Of a DNA stretch of 64,000 nucleotides, positions 8,423-17,426 are shown one piece after another; the first letter of the stretch is position 1, and every line of letters starts with the position of its first letter. A model generated the notes under the pieces. It was given only the letters and a program-made list of their open reading frames with translations, searched no databases and had not been told where the DNA came from. Origin of the DNA: Rhodothermales bacterium (GTDB lineage: Bacteria > Bacteroidota > Rhodothermia > Rhodothermales > Bin80); contig CATQHT010000003.1 of NCBI GenBank assembly GCA_958296045.1, positions 383,246 through 447,245 of the forward strand, given 5' to 3'. The translations under genes and the position numbers were made by a program.

Positions 8423-10021
8423 TTAGCACCCTTGGGGGAAATGCGCGTGCGGGGGCGATGTGATTCCCTGCCTCTGCCATATGCCGTAGTTTTGCCAGAA
8501 AGGACCTTGGGAGGTAAACGTTGGAGCATACTCGCCTGCGGCATCAAGCTGTTGGAGGAATGGATTCACCAGATCTAATGCCTTCGTCGTCCACACGCTA
8601 GGATCCTTGTGCACCAGCTCTTCAAGTTTTTTCAAGAATGTGGCAGCCGTGGAGCTGGCCAGGCACGCATTAAATCCAGCCTCGTGCACACGCTCATGGG
8701 CTATAATCTGGTTGCGGAACCGCTCCATGGTAGCCAAGGTGCTGCACTTATCGTTGACCGCTGTATAGTCGCTATCAGGCGGCAAGCCCGCCGCAGCGGC
8801 ACAGGTGGAATTAGCGCCCGAATACTTCGGCCCTCCTCCTCCTGGCTTATAATCTTCGGCAACGTTGAGTACTCCAATGAAATCGAGACCAACTATTGGG
8901 AGTGCCCTGTCATGTGACATGAACCAACCTTCCCACGGTCCAGTTCCCTGGGCCCCACGTACCCTATAATTACTGGTATCTACCTTGTAGAAGCCAAGCT
9001 TAGCTATGGCTTGTCTCCTAGGCTCGGCGGTATACTCCACCTGCGCGTTCAGTTGACCAATCCCAACGTTTTGGCGGCGCGGATATACGTCTACCAATCG
9101 CGATAACCGGTCTTCATTGTTGACTGTTACCTCGATCGTAACTGAATCGGTAGCTACGCCCGCCCATTTAAATGCGCCGGTACCCGATTGTGTAGCCCCC
9201 GTTTTAGTGGACCATTCGAACATGAGTTGCGACAGGTCCAGGTCAAGCGAATCCGTCGTAACCTCGCAGGTAATGTAAGAGCCTCGGGGTTGGGGTCCAG
9301 AGCCGCAGGTCAAACTGAAGTGGCGTGAAGTGCTTTCGTCCTCCTCCTCTTCTTCTTCACCATCACCGTCGTCGCCCCCGCCGCCGCCGCTCCCGCCAGG
9401 GTCATCGAATTCAACACAGAGTGATATAGATATCCTCCGAAGCTAAGGTGCACTCCCCTTCGCCATCGCCCGGATCATCCCCCGTGTACGGAGGGTCTAT
9501 GCATACCCAACCTTCAACAACGTCGGTTACCCAGCAGTAAATCGTAACGTGCGTCTTATCTGCCCCCGAAACTTCATTCAGAGTCAGTTCGGCCAGCTCA
9601 AACCCCTCCCCGAGCGTGTAACGTTCACAAATTTTGGCTTCATAGGCGATATTGTACTCGCTGATCAGCATCCGTAGATCGCCAAAGTCCCGATCTTACC
9701 ATTGACGCACGTAGTCCGTGAAACGATCGGGATCCAGGGAATCAGGACTGACGAACTCCAGCAGCCGAGAACCGACCACCTCGTCCTCGGGATTGATGTC
9801 CACCGAAATCGTCCGATCAGCTCCGAGCTCGCTGTGAGAGTGTGTGGTGGCAGGCTGATCTGGGCCAAGTACCGTGGTAACACGCGCAACGCCATCGCCC
9901 AAACCCAACGTGACGGCTTGCGACCAATCGGGTAGGTACTTCGCCACCATGGCCTATAGGACTTCGGCATTACTAAACTTGCCGAGAGCCCGCTCTTGGG
10001 TCTGGATAAGAGCCTCTTCGT
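8423..10021 (-). pseudogene. Gene A copy 2, 3' part (stops, frameshift; upstream end cut by IS)
   Basis: From 9313 down the frame is open for 296 residues: an Ig-like region, then the AHERVHEAGFNACL block and the full C-terminus QNYGIWQRQGITS. Upstream lesions relative to copy 3 are an extra base near 9418, TAA at 9696-9698 (Gln codon in copy 3), and TAG just before 9950. The two stops sit at the same codons as in copy 1, which suggests they predate the split of units 1 and 2. The first 5' portion lies beyond the IS at 12585. Confidence 0.85.
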
Positions 10022-10029
10022 ACCAAGCG

Positions 10030-12576
10030 CTGCCGTTTACCCATACCGGTGCGTCTTGAAATATTAAGGAGCGTAGGATTCATCGGGTAGTCTGATGGCA
10101 GATTTGCGGACGATAGGGGATAGCATATGGGAGGTTGTACCTCTTAGGTCAGGTGGCATGTGGATTCCGCGAGGTCGATAGTCGGGGCACAGGCTGCGGC
10201 CTCGAACGAGCTGCACCTTCCCCGTAGTCCCACATATGTGGATGTTCAAACGGTATGCATGGTTGTCATGGGTCATCCTCCAGCAAGTCCATAGCGAATA
10301 CGGCTGTTGTTAATCGGTCCAGCCCACGCCACATGATCTCGTTACCCGGTGGGCCATCCCGGCTGCGGTTCAGGCGACCCCCCAAATAGGCCACTAGGTG
10401 TACGGCTGAAACTATCGTCTCTGGCGGTGGGAGTCGAAACCTCTTTGCGTATCGCTCCAAGAAACGAAGTTCCGCATTGGTGAAGAACACATCCGCGGGC
10501 AAGTCTGGGGCCTCGCGCCCCAATAGCGTCAGGAGCATGACGCGCCAAGCGATGACACAATAGATGGCGATGGCCCGCGACAGACGCTCGGCCTTCCGTA
10601 AGGACAGCTTTTCCACCTTACATCCGTGCTTGAGGACGCGGAAAAACTCCTCCACGCGCCAGCGGCGCACATAATAGCTCACCACCCTAAGGGCATCCTT
10701 TGCCGTCTCGACCTTTATGCTGGTAAGTAAGTACCATTTGATGGGTTCAGCATCATCCGGCGGATTCGGCTCGGTAACACTCACCACATTCATGGATAAG
10801 GGTGGCCGTCCCTTACGTTGAGACCGCATGGTGATGCGAGCAAAGCGAATCTCCAGATGGGCTGTCCGCGGGGCCCGACCCTTCGCCTTCTTGCGCTTGG
10901 ACAGACGGCGCAGATCCAACGTGATCTCACAAGCGGGCGGTTCTTGCTCAAGCTGGTTAATCAGCCGCTCTCCTGATTCCAGTATTCGATTATGCTTCAC
11001 CCGGACCAGCATCTCTACCCGACCGGACTGCCGCTGCGCATCAAACAACGCAAAGCAGTCCGCTTCCCGATCCATCACGCACACCACACTGGTATCGGCC
11101 GGAAGGGCCTCGGCAGCCTCGCAAATATCCGCATACCCGTCCAGCCACGACTGCATCTGCGGCTTCAGCGGACCGGTATCGGGGTGTTTTGTGCTGCAGC
11201 GCAATACACCCAAAGGCAAACCGTATTCCGTTGTCGCCAAGGTCACATGCAAATGCAGACCACGCGACTTCACACCCGTCTGATTGCTGCCGATCACCTG
11301 CAACCCTTCACAGGCCAACTTTGTATCGTAGTTGAGGCGGGATCCATCCTGGATACATAACACGACCTTCTGACTGCGCATCCGCTCCAGCGTTCGCGCC
11401 CGATGCGGCGACAAAATGTTCTCGGGAGTGACCTGTGAATCCGCCTTTTTGGATAAAAGCCGGTAACAGCCCCGAACATCGGCCAGCTCATAGTCGGTGT
11501 GCCGTGCAATGCCCTCACCCAGCACATCATTGAGCATGGCGGCGGTCTTCTCCAATCGTACCGACAATCTGCGATCTCCCAAGGGTGCTCCGCCAAATTC
11601 CCCCGATACCCACTCCGAGAGTCCCTCTTCCGGCTGCCGCACCGGCAGCGTGCTGACCGTATGCGCCTGCAGCTCTTTCCTCCAGCCAGGGTCTAACTCA
11701 TACAGAAAGACTGCCTTCGGTGTTCGCGGCTCATCCTCGGGGTGGCGTTTCTTGCCAGATGTCTGCCCAATGTATCTGAAATTGGCGGCCTTAAAGCAGC
11801 TGCCGGTTCGCTCAGCGTCCACAAACGTCTCAATGATCCAGGGCCAATAGCCGTAACACGCTTCAAAGTCCGCCCCCACACGCCGCAACACTTGACCCAG
11901 GACATGACTGGCCAGATTCCGACACGGACCACGAATCAACAAGCGACTCAGGCAGAGCACCCGATGCAGATGCCGTTTACGCTCGACATCACTCCAGCCC
12001 ATCCAGGTGTCCCGACTGGTTAAACGCAGACACGACGCCGAAAAGCCAAGGGCACCCAAATAGCCGTGCTCACTGTGGATGAGATATTTGCGCTGGGCCC
12101 CAATAAACCGACTTGCACCGCGTGGGTGCTCTTCAGCCAGCAGCGTGTTCCACAGTACAAGCTGCTCACTTTCGGTAACCAGATTGACGGATAGTCCATC
12201 AATGTCTTGCACCTGGTCTGGCAGCCCTGAAGGCTGTGGTACCGGCTCAGGGAGTGTGCGTACATGCCCACTGCGCGGCGGTAGGGGCCGTGCCTCTGGC
12301 AACGCCACCAGCCCGCGTTCGGCCAACATCGACAGCGCTCGACTACAATTAGCCTCCTGCAAGCGACCACATGCATCCCGAAAACTAAAGGCCTCACAGG
12401 TGGCACGCGCCAACGCAGCCCGACTTTCCACGGGTTGATCTGTGGCGATCTGCCGCAAACGCGGCAGCGACGAAGGCCGGCTCAAGGTCCAGAGAATCTG
12501 ATTCTGTATGTACATGCCGCTAATCTAAGCGACACTCTTGCCAAAGTCGACTCTATTCGGTGCGATAAAACGGCAG
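10030..12576 (-). mobile_element. Insertion sequence encoding a DruA(DUF4338)-Tn5-like fusion transposase
   Basis: A 2547-bp element. Its ends share the inverted repeat CTGCCGTTT and weaker similarity beyond. It is flanked by the 8-bp duplication ACCAAGCG (10022-10029 and 12577-12584). Unit 1, read across the same site, gives the empty-site sequence and so confirms the boundaries. One long ORF fills it on the minus strand. About 235 bp on the left carry no gene. Confidence 0.88.
10266..12515 (-). CDS. Fusion transposase: N-terminal DruA/DUF4338 domain plus C-terminal IS4/Tn5-like DDE transposase
   Basis: 749 residues. Residues ~80-290 match the DUF4338/DruA type (LVTESEQLVLWNTLLAEEHP, GAQRKYLIHSEHGYLGALGF, SRLLIRGPCRNLASHVLG, ANFRYIGQTSGKKR). 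Residues ~300-730 are a Tn5/IS50-like transposase: the DNA-binding start EFGGAPLGDRRLSVRL, the first Asp in VVLCIQDGSRLNYDT, the second in VVCVMDREADCFALFD, and the Y-(2)-R-(3)-E-(6)-K region YYVRRWRVEEFFRVLKHGCK. DUF4338 is also the DruA domain of Druantia phage defence. In this context it more likely serves transposition, for example end recognition. The ORF is intact. Confidence 0.85.
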   Translation of the reverse strand: MYIQNQILWTLSRPSSLPRLRQIATDQPVESRAALARATCEAFSFRDACGRLQEANCSRALSMLAERGLVALPEARPLPPRSGHVRTLPEPVPQPSGLPDQVQDIDGLSVNLVTESEQLVLWNTLLAEEHPRGASRFIGAQRKYLIHSEHGYLGALGFSASCLRLTSRDTWMGWSDVERKRHLHRVLCLSRLLIRGPCRNLASHVLGQVLRRVGADFEACYGYWPWIIETFVDAERTGSCFKAANFRYIGQTSGKKRHPEDEPRTPKAVFLYELDPGWRKELQAHTVSTLPVRQPEEGLSEWVSGEFGGAPLGDRRLSVRLEKTAAMLNDVLGEGIARHTDYELADVRGCYRLLSKKADSQVTPENILSPHRARTLERMRSQKVVLCIQDGSRLNYDTKLACEGLQVIGSNQTGVKSRGLHLHVTLATTEYGLPLGVLRCSTKHPDTGPLKPQMQSWLDGYADICEAAEALPADTSVVCVMDREADCFALFDAQRQSGRVEMLVRVKHNRILESGERLINQLEQEPPACEITLDLRRLSKRKKAKGRAPRTAHLEIRFARITMRSQRKGRPPLSMNVVSVTEPNPPDDAEPIKWYLLTSIKVETAKDALRVVSYYVRRWRVEEFFRVLKHGCKVEKLSLRKAERLSRAIAIYCVIAWRVMLLTLLGREAPDLPADVFFTNAELRFLERYAKRFRLPPPETIVSAVHLVAYLGGRLNRSRDGPPGNEIMWRGLDRLTTAVFAMDLLEDDP

Positions 12577-12584
12577 ACCAAGCG

Positions 12585-12796
12585 TCAACCTGGGCCACCT
12601 TCGATGCACCGGAAGGGAGCGGATCTGTGCTGATGTGGAGGCTGTCGCAGGCGGCAGCACCGAGAATCATGGCTGCGGCCAGTGAGAACCACCATCGGCT
12701 GGAAGCAGAAAGAGCAGGCAGCCTAGAGATACGCAAATCGCGGAATCCACGAGATGGTGAAGACCCTATTGAGAATACACGGCTAACCCCAGTCAT
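12585..12796 (-). pseudogene. Gene A copy 2, 5' fragment (lipoprotein signal) upstream of the IS
   Basis: It encodes the lipoprotein leader (SRWWFSLAAAMILGAAACDS) and the following LHISTDPLPSGASKVAQV, then runs into the IS end. The Met that begins MSRLPAL in copy 1 is ATA (Ile) here, so translation would have to start at 12796 or a non-ATG codon. It is separated from the rest of the gene by 2.5 kb. Confidence 0.8.
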
Positions 12797-13172
12797 GTGC
12801 CATCATCTCGCCAGATCCTTGGCAGGGTGACGCCGAAGGGCAAGACAATATCTGCCGATTCAGCCGAGACTGTGCGCCTATCCGCATCCGCCTTAGCCGA
12901 GAACGTCTGCTGCGCGCCTAAGGCGGCGCACACATGCCTCGCGCCCCAAAGCCGTCCACTCGCATCCATCATGACCTAAGCGTGCACTTGGAAGGCGGCT
13001 GCCGGGACCTGGGAGCACACAGGACCTCCTTCGGTCCACCAAACAGCGGTGAGACATCCTTGCTCTGTGCTCTGGGTTGCACGGTTCCGCATCACCGTAT
13101 GATGCACAGAGACACGCGAGAAAGCCCCATACGGCGGCCTCAGCCTAGCCTGTATGGCGGCAGCAGGTCTGC

Positions 13173-13892
13173 CTAATACTTTGTAACGCTCCAGCGGCCA
13201 TCTTCGGCGTATTCGCCGTCCGTGCAAAGCGAATAGTACTCAACTCTGTCTGGCCCCTCATCCGTGTGGTACGGAACTGTGATAGTCAGCACGCCTCCCT
13301 CCACCCTTGGGTTTGGATCCACACCCAGGAGCAGCACCCTGCCAGCATCACACCAGAAGGATATATTTGGACACACGTTCTCTGGTAGCAGTGCAGGGTC
13401 ACTATTGACAGCAACCGACCCTCCCGACTGTATACACGGCGGTGGTTTCTCGCTGGCCTCAAAGATCTGGCGTATGTAGGCTTTGCCCCCCGCGGTTTCG
13501 ATCGCATCCAACGTTTCGACCGCTTTGGGGTGGCCGGGCTGGTCGTTTATCGACTCATAGATGCGTATTAATACGTCCAGGGCGGCAGCATAGCGCGTTC
13601 CTTCTCCCTTCTCGTAGCTGGCGAGGCGCAAAGCACTAAGGGCAACGCTGAACTCCCGCTCCGTTCCGTTCAGGCACATCTCTTCGAGCGCCGCCGCAAA
13701 AGCATCCAGTTCCGCCGCGGACCTCGGCTCATATACCTGACGCAGTACGGCCTCTGCTTCGCGCGTCCCACTCCAAACAGACCCTTCTCCTGCCGCCTCT
13801 TGCTGAAGGGACCGCAAAGCACTCTCTGGCGTGGGCTGCGCCGCACTACTGAACGCTGGCAGCAGCAACAGAATAAACAGTACGTGTTTCAT
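13173..13892 (-). CDS. Gene B copy 3: small exported protein of unknown function
   Basis: 239 residues, with signal peptide and cysteine pattern as in copies 1 and 2. The start MKHVLF at 13892 lies 14 bases after the gene A stop, which suggests a shared transcript. The variable block at residues 81-94 (bases 13611-13652; FSVALSALRLASYE) is unlike copies 1 and 2, although nearly everything else is identical. Other changes are small (TITVPYHTD, CTDGEY). It is exported, probably periplasmic, and unrecognised. The close pairing with gene A suggests a partner protein. Confidence 0.8.
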   Translation of the reverse strand: MKHVLFILLLLPAFSSAAQPTPESALRSLQQEAAGEGSVWSGTREAEAVLRQVYEPRSAAELDAFAAALEEMCLNGTEREFSVALSALRLASYEKGEGTRYAAALDVLIRIYESINDQPGHPKAVETLDAIETAGGKAYIRQIFEASEKPPPCIQSGGSVAVNSDPALLPENVCPNISFWCDAGRVLLLGVDPNPRVEGGVLTITVPYHTDEGPDRVEYYSLCTDGEYAEDGRWSVTKY

Positions 13893-13906
13893 GGTAGTCC
13901 TCGTAG

Positions 13907-14868
13907 TTAGCACCCTTGGCGGCTATGCGCGTGCGGGGCCGATGTGAGTCCCTGCCTCTGCCATATGCCGTAGTTTTGCCAGAAGGGACCTTGGGAGGTA
14001 AACGTTGGAGCATACTTGCCTGCGGCATCAAGCTTTTGGCGGAATGGATTCACCAGCAATAGTGCCTCCGTCGTCCACTTGCCAGCATCCTTGTGCACCA
14101 ACTCTTCAAGCTTCTTCAAAAATGTGGCAGCCGTGGAGCTGGACAAGCACGCATTATATCCAGCCTCGTGCACACGCTCATGGGCTATAATCTGGTTGCG
14201 GAACCGCTCCATGGTAGCTAAGGTGCTGCACTTATCGTTGACCGCTGTATAGTCGCTATCAGGCGGCAAGCCCGCCGCAGCGGCACAGGTGGAATGAGCG
14301 CCTGGATACTTCGGCCCTCCCCCACCTGGCTTATAATCTTCGGCAACGTGGAGTACTCCAATGAAATCGAGACCGACTATTGGGAGTGCCCTGTCATGTG
14401 ACATGAACCAACCTTCCCACGGTCCAGTTCCCTGGGCCCCACGTACCCTATAATTACTGGTATCTACTTTGTAGAAGCCAAGCTTAGCTATGGCTTGTCT
14501 CCTAGGCTCGGCGGTATACTCCACCTGCGCGTTCAGTTGACCAATCCCAAAGTTTTGGCGCCGCGCCTCTACGTCTACCAATCGCGATAACCGATCTTCA
14601 TTGTCGACTGTAACCTCGATCGTGGCTGAATGTGAAGCTACGCCCGCCCATGAAGATGCGCCGGTACCCGAATGTGCAGCCCCCGTGTCGGCGGACCATT
14701 CGAACATGAGTTGCGACAGGTCCAGGTCAAGCGAATCCGTCGTAACCTCGCAGGTAATGTAAGAGCCTCGGGGTTGGGGTCCAGAGCCGCAGGTCAAACT
14801 GAAGTGGCGTGAAGTGCTTTCGTCCTCCTCCTCCTCCTCTTCTTCACCATCACCGTCGTCGCATCGCG
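13907..14868 (-). CDS. Gene A copy 3, downstream exon: Ig-like region and HExxH domain of a lipoprotein
   Basis: This is the second exon after the group II intron. Starting at 14868 the frame reads two bases to finish a split codon, then GAT-rich acidic codons (DDGDGEEEEEEDES), the Ig-like region SLTCGSGPQPRGSYITCEV, and a stretch ending in the zinc-protease-like motif HERVHEAGYNACL (HExxH at HERVH), then QNYGIWQRQGLTSAPHAHSR. A third zinc ligand cannot be assigned by eye. A cell-surface metalloprotease-like role is an inference from HExxH alone. Without splicing the protein would be cut at the intron. Confidence 0.75.
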
Positions 14869-15237
14869 GTAGCCCCAGGGTTTCCCCTGGGGCCCCGCAC
14901 AGATCCGTGCGTGCGCGTTAACGCACACGGCTCTTCCCGCAGGTCGCGCTCCCGCGCATGACGTTAGGAAGTGGGGAAACCCCACCTCCAGCCGTAAGCG
15001 GTACACCTGCGCCCCGACTGTGGCACTGAGTCCACAGCTCTTGGACAGATCCACGTAATCCGGCCCAGAGTCCGGCATGAATCCAGCTTCCCGCTTTCCC
15101 CTTGGGTGCGACCCTTGGCTCCACCGGCTCCGCCCCGTGGTCATCCACGCGTTGTTCGCTGGCTTCATAGCTACTATGGTCCTCGCGGTAGGGACCCGGG
15201 TTTCCCCGGGCCCCCCGCACAGATCCGGACGGGCGCG

Positions 15238-15399
15238 TTAACGCATCCGGCTCCTCCCTTGGGTCGCACCGGCGTGCATGGCGACATATCGTTGATTAGG
15301 CCAGGGGTGTTTGATCTTGAGCGCAGGCCAGCACCATGTAATCATGGTCTCCAGCTTACTCCATGTCATGCGATCCTTCTGCGAACGTCTGCGGTCAAG
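15238..15399 (-). pseudogene. C-terminal segment of the I2 maturase, separated by intron I3
   Basis: Read from 15399 as CTT GAC CGC and onward, this gives RRRSQKDRMTWSKLE and then KIKHPWPNQRYV. That is the conserved tail of group II intron RT/maturases (RRSQ, TW, HPxPxxRF). It continues the protein that stops artificially at 16044. The frame works only if the C at 15399 is exonic or if an indel exists. With the canonical CTAC end the joined frame would be off by one. Confidence 0.7.
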
Positions 15400-16073
15400 T
15401 AGCCCGGGGGAATCTCACCCCCAGGCCCTCACAGAACCGGACGTGCGCGTCTCCACGCATCCGGCTCTTCCCGGTCCGTCAGACGGTTGTTACCAACCAT
15501 CCAGAGCTGTCTCCCAATGGATCGTCCCGTTTCCGGTTGTCCTATAGATCAACAACAGACCAGGGTACTCCCTTCGCTCCACCTCCATTACAGAGGGTTC
15601 AGCACTACTACGAAGTACTCCGCCCCTGTGCCCCGCTTCGGTACTCAGTCGCTTGAGGTATTTCCTCTTGCGAGTCTCCCTTAACATCAGGACGACAGGT
15701 TCCCACGTTCCGCACAAGAGCCTGATCCGACCTCTTGCCGCTTCTATGCCGGAGGCCGCCAGGGCAGTAAGCAGATCTCTCCCTGACTGCTCCCGGGGCA
15801 ATCATCCAACCCCGGTTTTGACCTCGTCTAAGGATGTTTCGACACGTCATCAGCGGTTCGCTTGCGCTCAACTTGAATGGATCACACCTGACCCGATCTT
15901 TGCCGGGCCTTTTCTTACCTGCTTACCACCACGCCTCTTAAGCGCAGCAGCGGTAAGTGGTTTGATGCCTCCGTCTGCACGGCGGCACCGAGGGGCCGAC
16001 CCTCATCTCCTATGCAGCATAGCTGCGGGAAGGTTACTACATATCAGTATCCCTCCGCGCCTTCGTGGCGCAC
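15399..16073 (-). mobile_element. ORF-less group II intron I3 inside the I2 maturase gene
   Basis: About 675 nt. The 5' end GTGCGCCACGAAGG is at 16073, immediately after the codons for KREWMKII of the maturase. Domain V is at 15467-15434 (GAGCCGGATGCGTGGAGACG, closing CGTCCGGTTC, AGC triad). The domain VI hairpin has a GTGAG branch-type bulge, and the end is near 15400-15399 (CTAC). No RT is encoded. It contains a typical domain I phrase (GTGCGGAACGTGGGAACC). It would depend on a maturase supplied in trans. Confidence 0.8.
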
Positions 16074-17426
16074 GATTATTTTCATCCATTCACGCTTCAG
16101 GCGGGTAAAGAACCTTCGTAGGAACACAAAGCTGGTGGGAACAGCATAGTAGTTCAGCCATCCCCGAAGTACGCGCCCCAGCCACTGGGCTGTAGCGTGT
16201 AACGGTGCATGCATCCTACGGCGAAGCTCCTGACGCAGGCTTTTCAGCTTTCGTGCCATTCGCTTCCCCACCGGTTTCCGTCCCAATCCGAAACGACCGC
16301 GGCGGTCCCTTCGGCAATAATGCGTAAAACCCAGAAAGTCAAACGTCTCGGGACGATCCTTACCTCGGCTGCGGCGATTCACCGCCGCAAACCGCCCAAA
16401 TTCCAACAAGCGAGTCTTCTTCGGATGCAGGGATAAGCCAAATTTGGCCATCCGCTGCCCTAGATCCCTTAGAAAACGCTGCGCGTCGTGCTTCCGCTGG
16501 AAGCCTACCACAAAGTCGTCCGCATAACGGACAAGGCAGGTTTCCCCCCACGCCACCCGCACGCGCCATCGCTTATCGTACCACAGGTCCAGAACATAAT
16601 GCAGGTACACATTCGCCAGTATCGGCGAAATTACCGCGCCTTGCGGGGTGCCCATCGGACTGTCCCGCAAAACACCGGCCTCCATTACGCCTGCCTTGAG
16701 CCATTTGATGATCAGCCGAATGACCCGTTTGTCCGCTATGCGGTGCTCCAGAAACCGAATCAGCCAGCCCTGGTCCACCATGTCAAAGAAAGAACGTATG
16801 TCCGCATCAACAATCCAGTTGACCTTCGTACGCTCGATCGCATAGGCCAACGCGTCCAACGCATCATGCGCCTTCCGCATGTACCTAAACCCATAGCTGA
16901 AGTCAAGAAACTCCTCCTCATAGATCGGGAGCAGGATACAGATCGCCACCGCAGCCTGGACAATCTTGTCCTCCAGTGCCGCAATGCCGAGCGGTCGTGT
17001 ACTGCCATCTGGCTTGGGTATCTCAACCCGCCTGGACGGCATCGCCCGGTACGCTCCGCTGTGTACGCGGTCGTGTAAGTCAGCCAAACGCGCTGTCAAT
17101 CCAACCTCGTACTCCGCCCATGTCACGCCGTCCACGCCTGGCGCTGCCTTCCTCTTTAAACGATAGAAGGCATGCCGCAGCGATTTCACCGTGATATGGT
17201 GCAGAAGCGTCGTGAGCTGCTCCTTGGGTTTCCGCTTCACGAATTGTCGCAACCGGTCCGCTCCTTGTTGCACCGCTACCCGATCCCGCGCCCGGACAGT
17301 GTTAGAGTTTTCCAGTTTCCCCTCAGGTACAGGACTTGGCTCCGGCAGCTCCGCCGGGCGGCTACGCCCCTTGTTCGCTGCTTTCTTAGCTACTATTCCT
17401 GTATCGGACTTCTCCATGTCGTTCAT
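16044..17426 (-). CDS. ltrA: Group II intron reverse transcriptase/maturase (C-terminus interrupted by I3)
   Basis: 460 residues from ATG 17426, with GGAG just upstream. The RT domain covers ~85-330: KRKAAPGVDGVTWAEYE, PKPDGSTRPLGIAALEDKIVQ, the catalytic RYADDFVVGFQ, then HPKKTRLLEFG. The maturase/X domain follows (LRGWLNYYAVPTSF). The last residues VRHEGAEGY and the stop come from intron I3, so the genuine coding exon ends at 16074. The missing maturase tail lies at 15399-15238. Full activity would need splicing of I3, or the enzyme is dead. Confidence 0.88.
   Translation of the reverse strand: MNDMEKSDTGIVAKKAANKGRSRPAELPEPSPVPEGKLENSNTVRARDRVAVQQGADRLRQFVKRKPKEQLTTLLHHITVKSLRHAFYRLKRKAAPGVDGVTWAEYEVGLTARLADLHDRVHSGAYRAMPSRRVEIPKPDGSTRPLGIAALEDKIVQAAVAICILLPIYEEEFLDFSYGFRYMRKAHDALDALAYAIERTKVNWIVDADIRSFFDMVDQGWLIRFLEHRIADKRVIRLIIKWLKAGVMEAGVLRDSPMGTPQGAVISPILANVYLHYVLDLWYDKRWRVRVAWGETCLVRYADDFVVGFQRKHDAQRFLRDLGQRMAKFGLSLHPKKTRLLEFGRFAAVNRRSRGKDRPETFDFLGFTHYCRRDRRGRFGLGRKPVGKRMARKLKSLRQELRRRMHAPLHATAQWLGRVLRGWLNYYAVPTSFVFLRRFFTRLKREWMKIIVRHEGAEGY

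Larger units (their letters stand above)
7470..12953 (-). repeat. Tandem unit 2 of the gene A/gene B array (carries DruA-type IS)
   Basis: This unit has the same order as unit 1. Removing the 2547-bp insertion and its 8-bp duplication leaves about 2929 bp. At both junctions (near 7469 and 12953) the end of the gltX-tail copy runs straight into the segment that lies downstream of gene B, with 'gcc' shared at the joint. That is the pattern expected from tandem duplication. Confidence 0.85.

Noticed and set aside
16488..17078. 196-codon frame on the plus strand
   Set aside because: Antisense to the group II intron reverse transcriptase core (YADD region).
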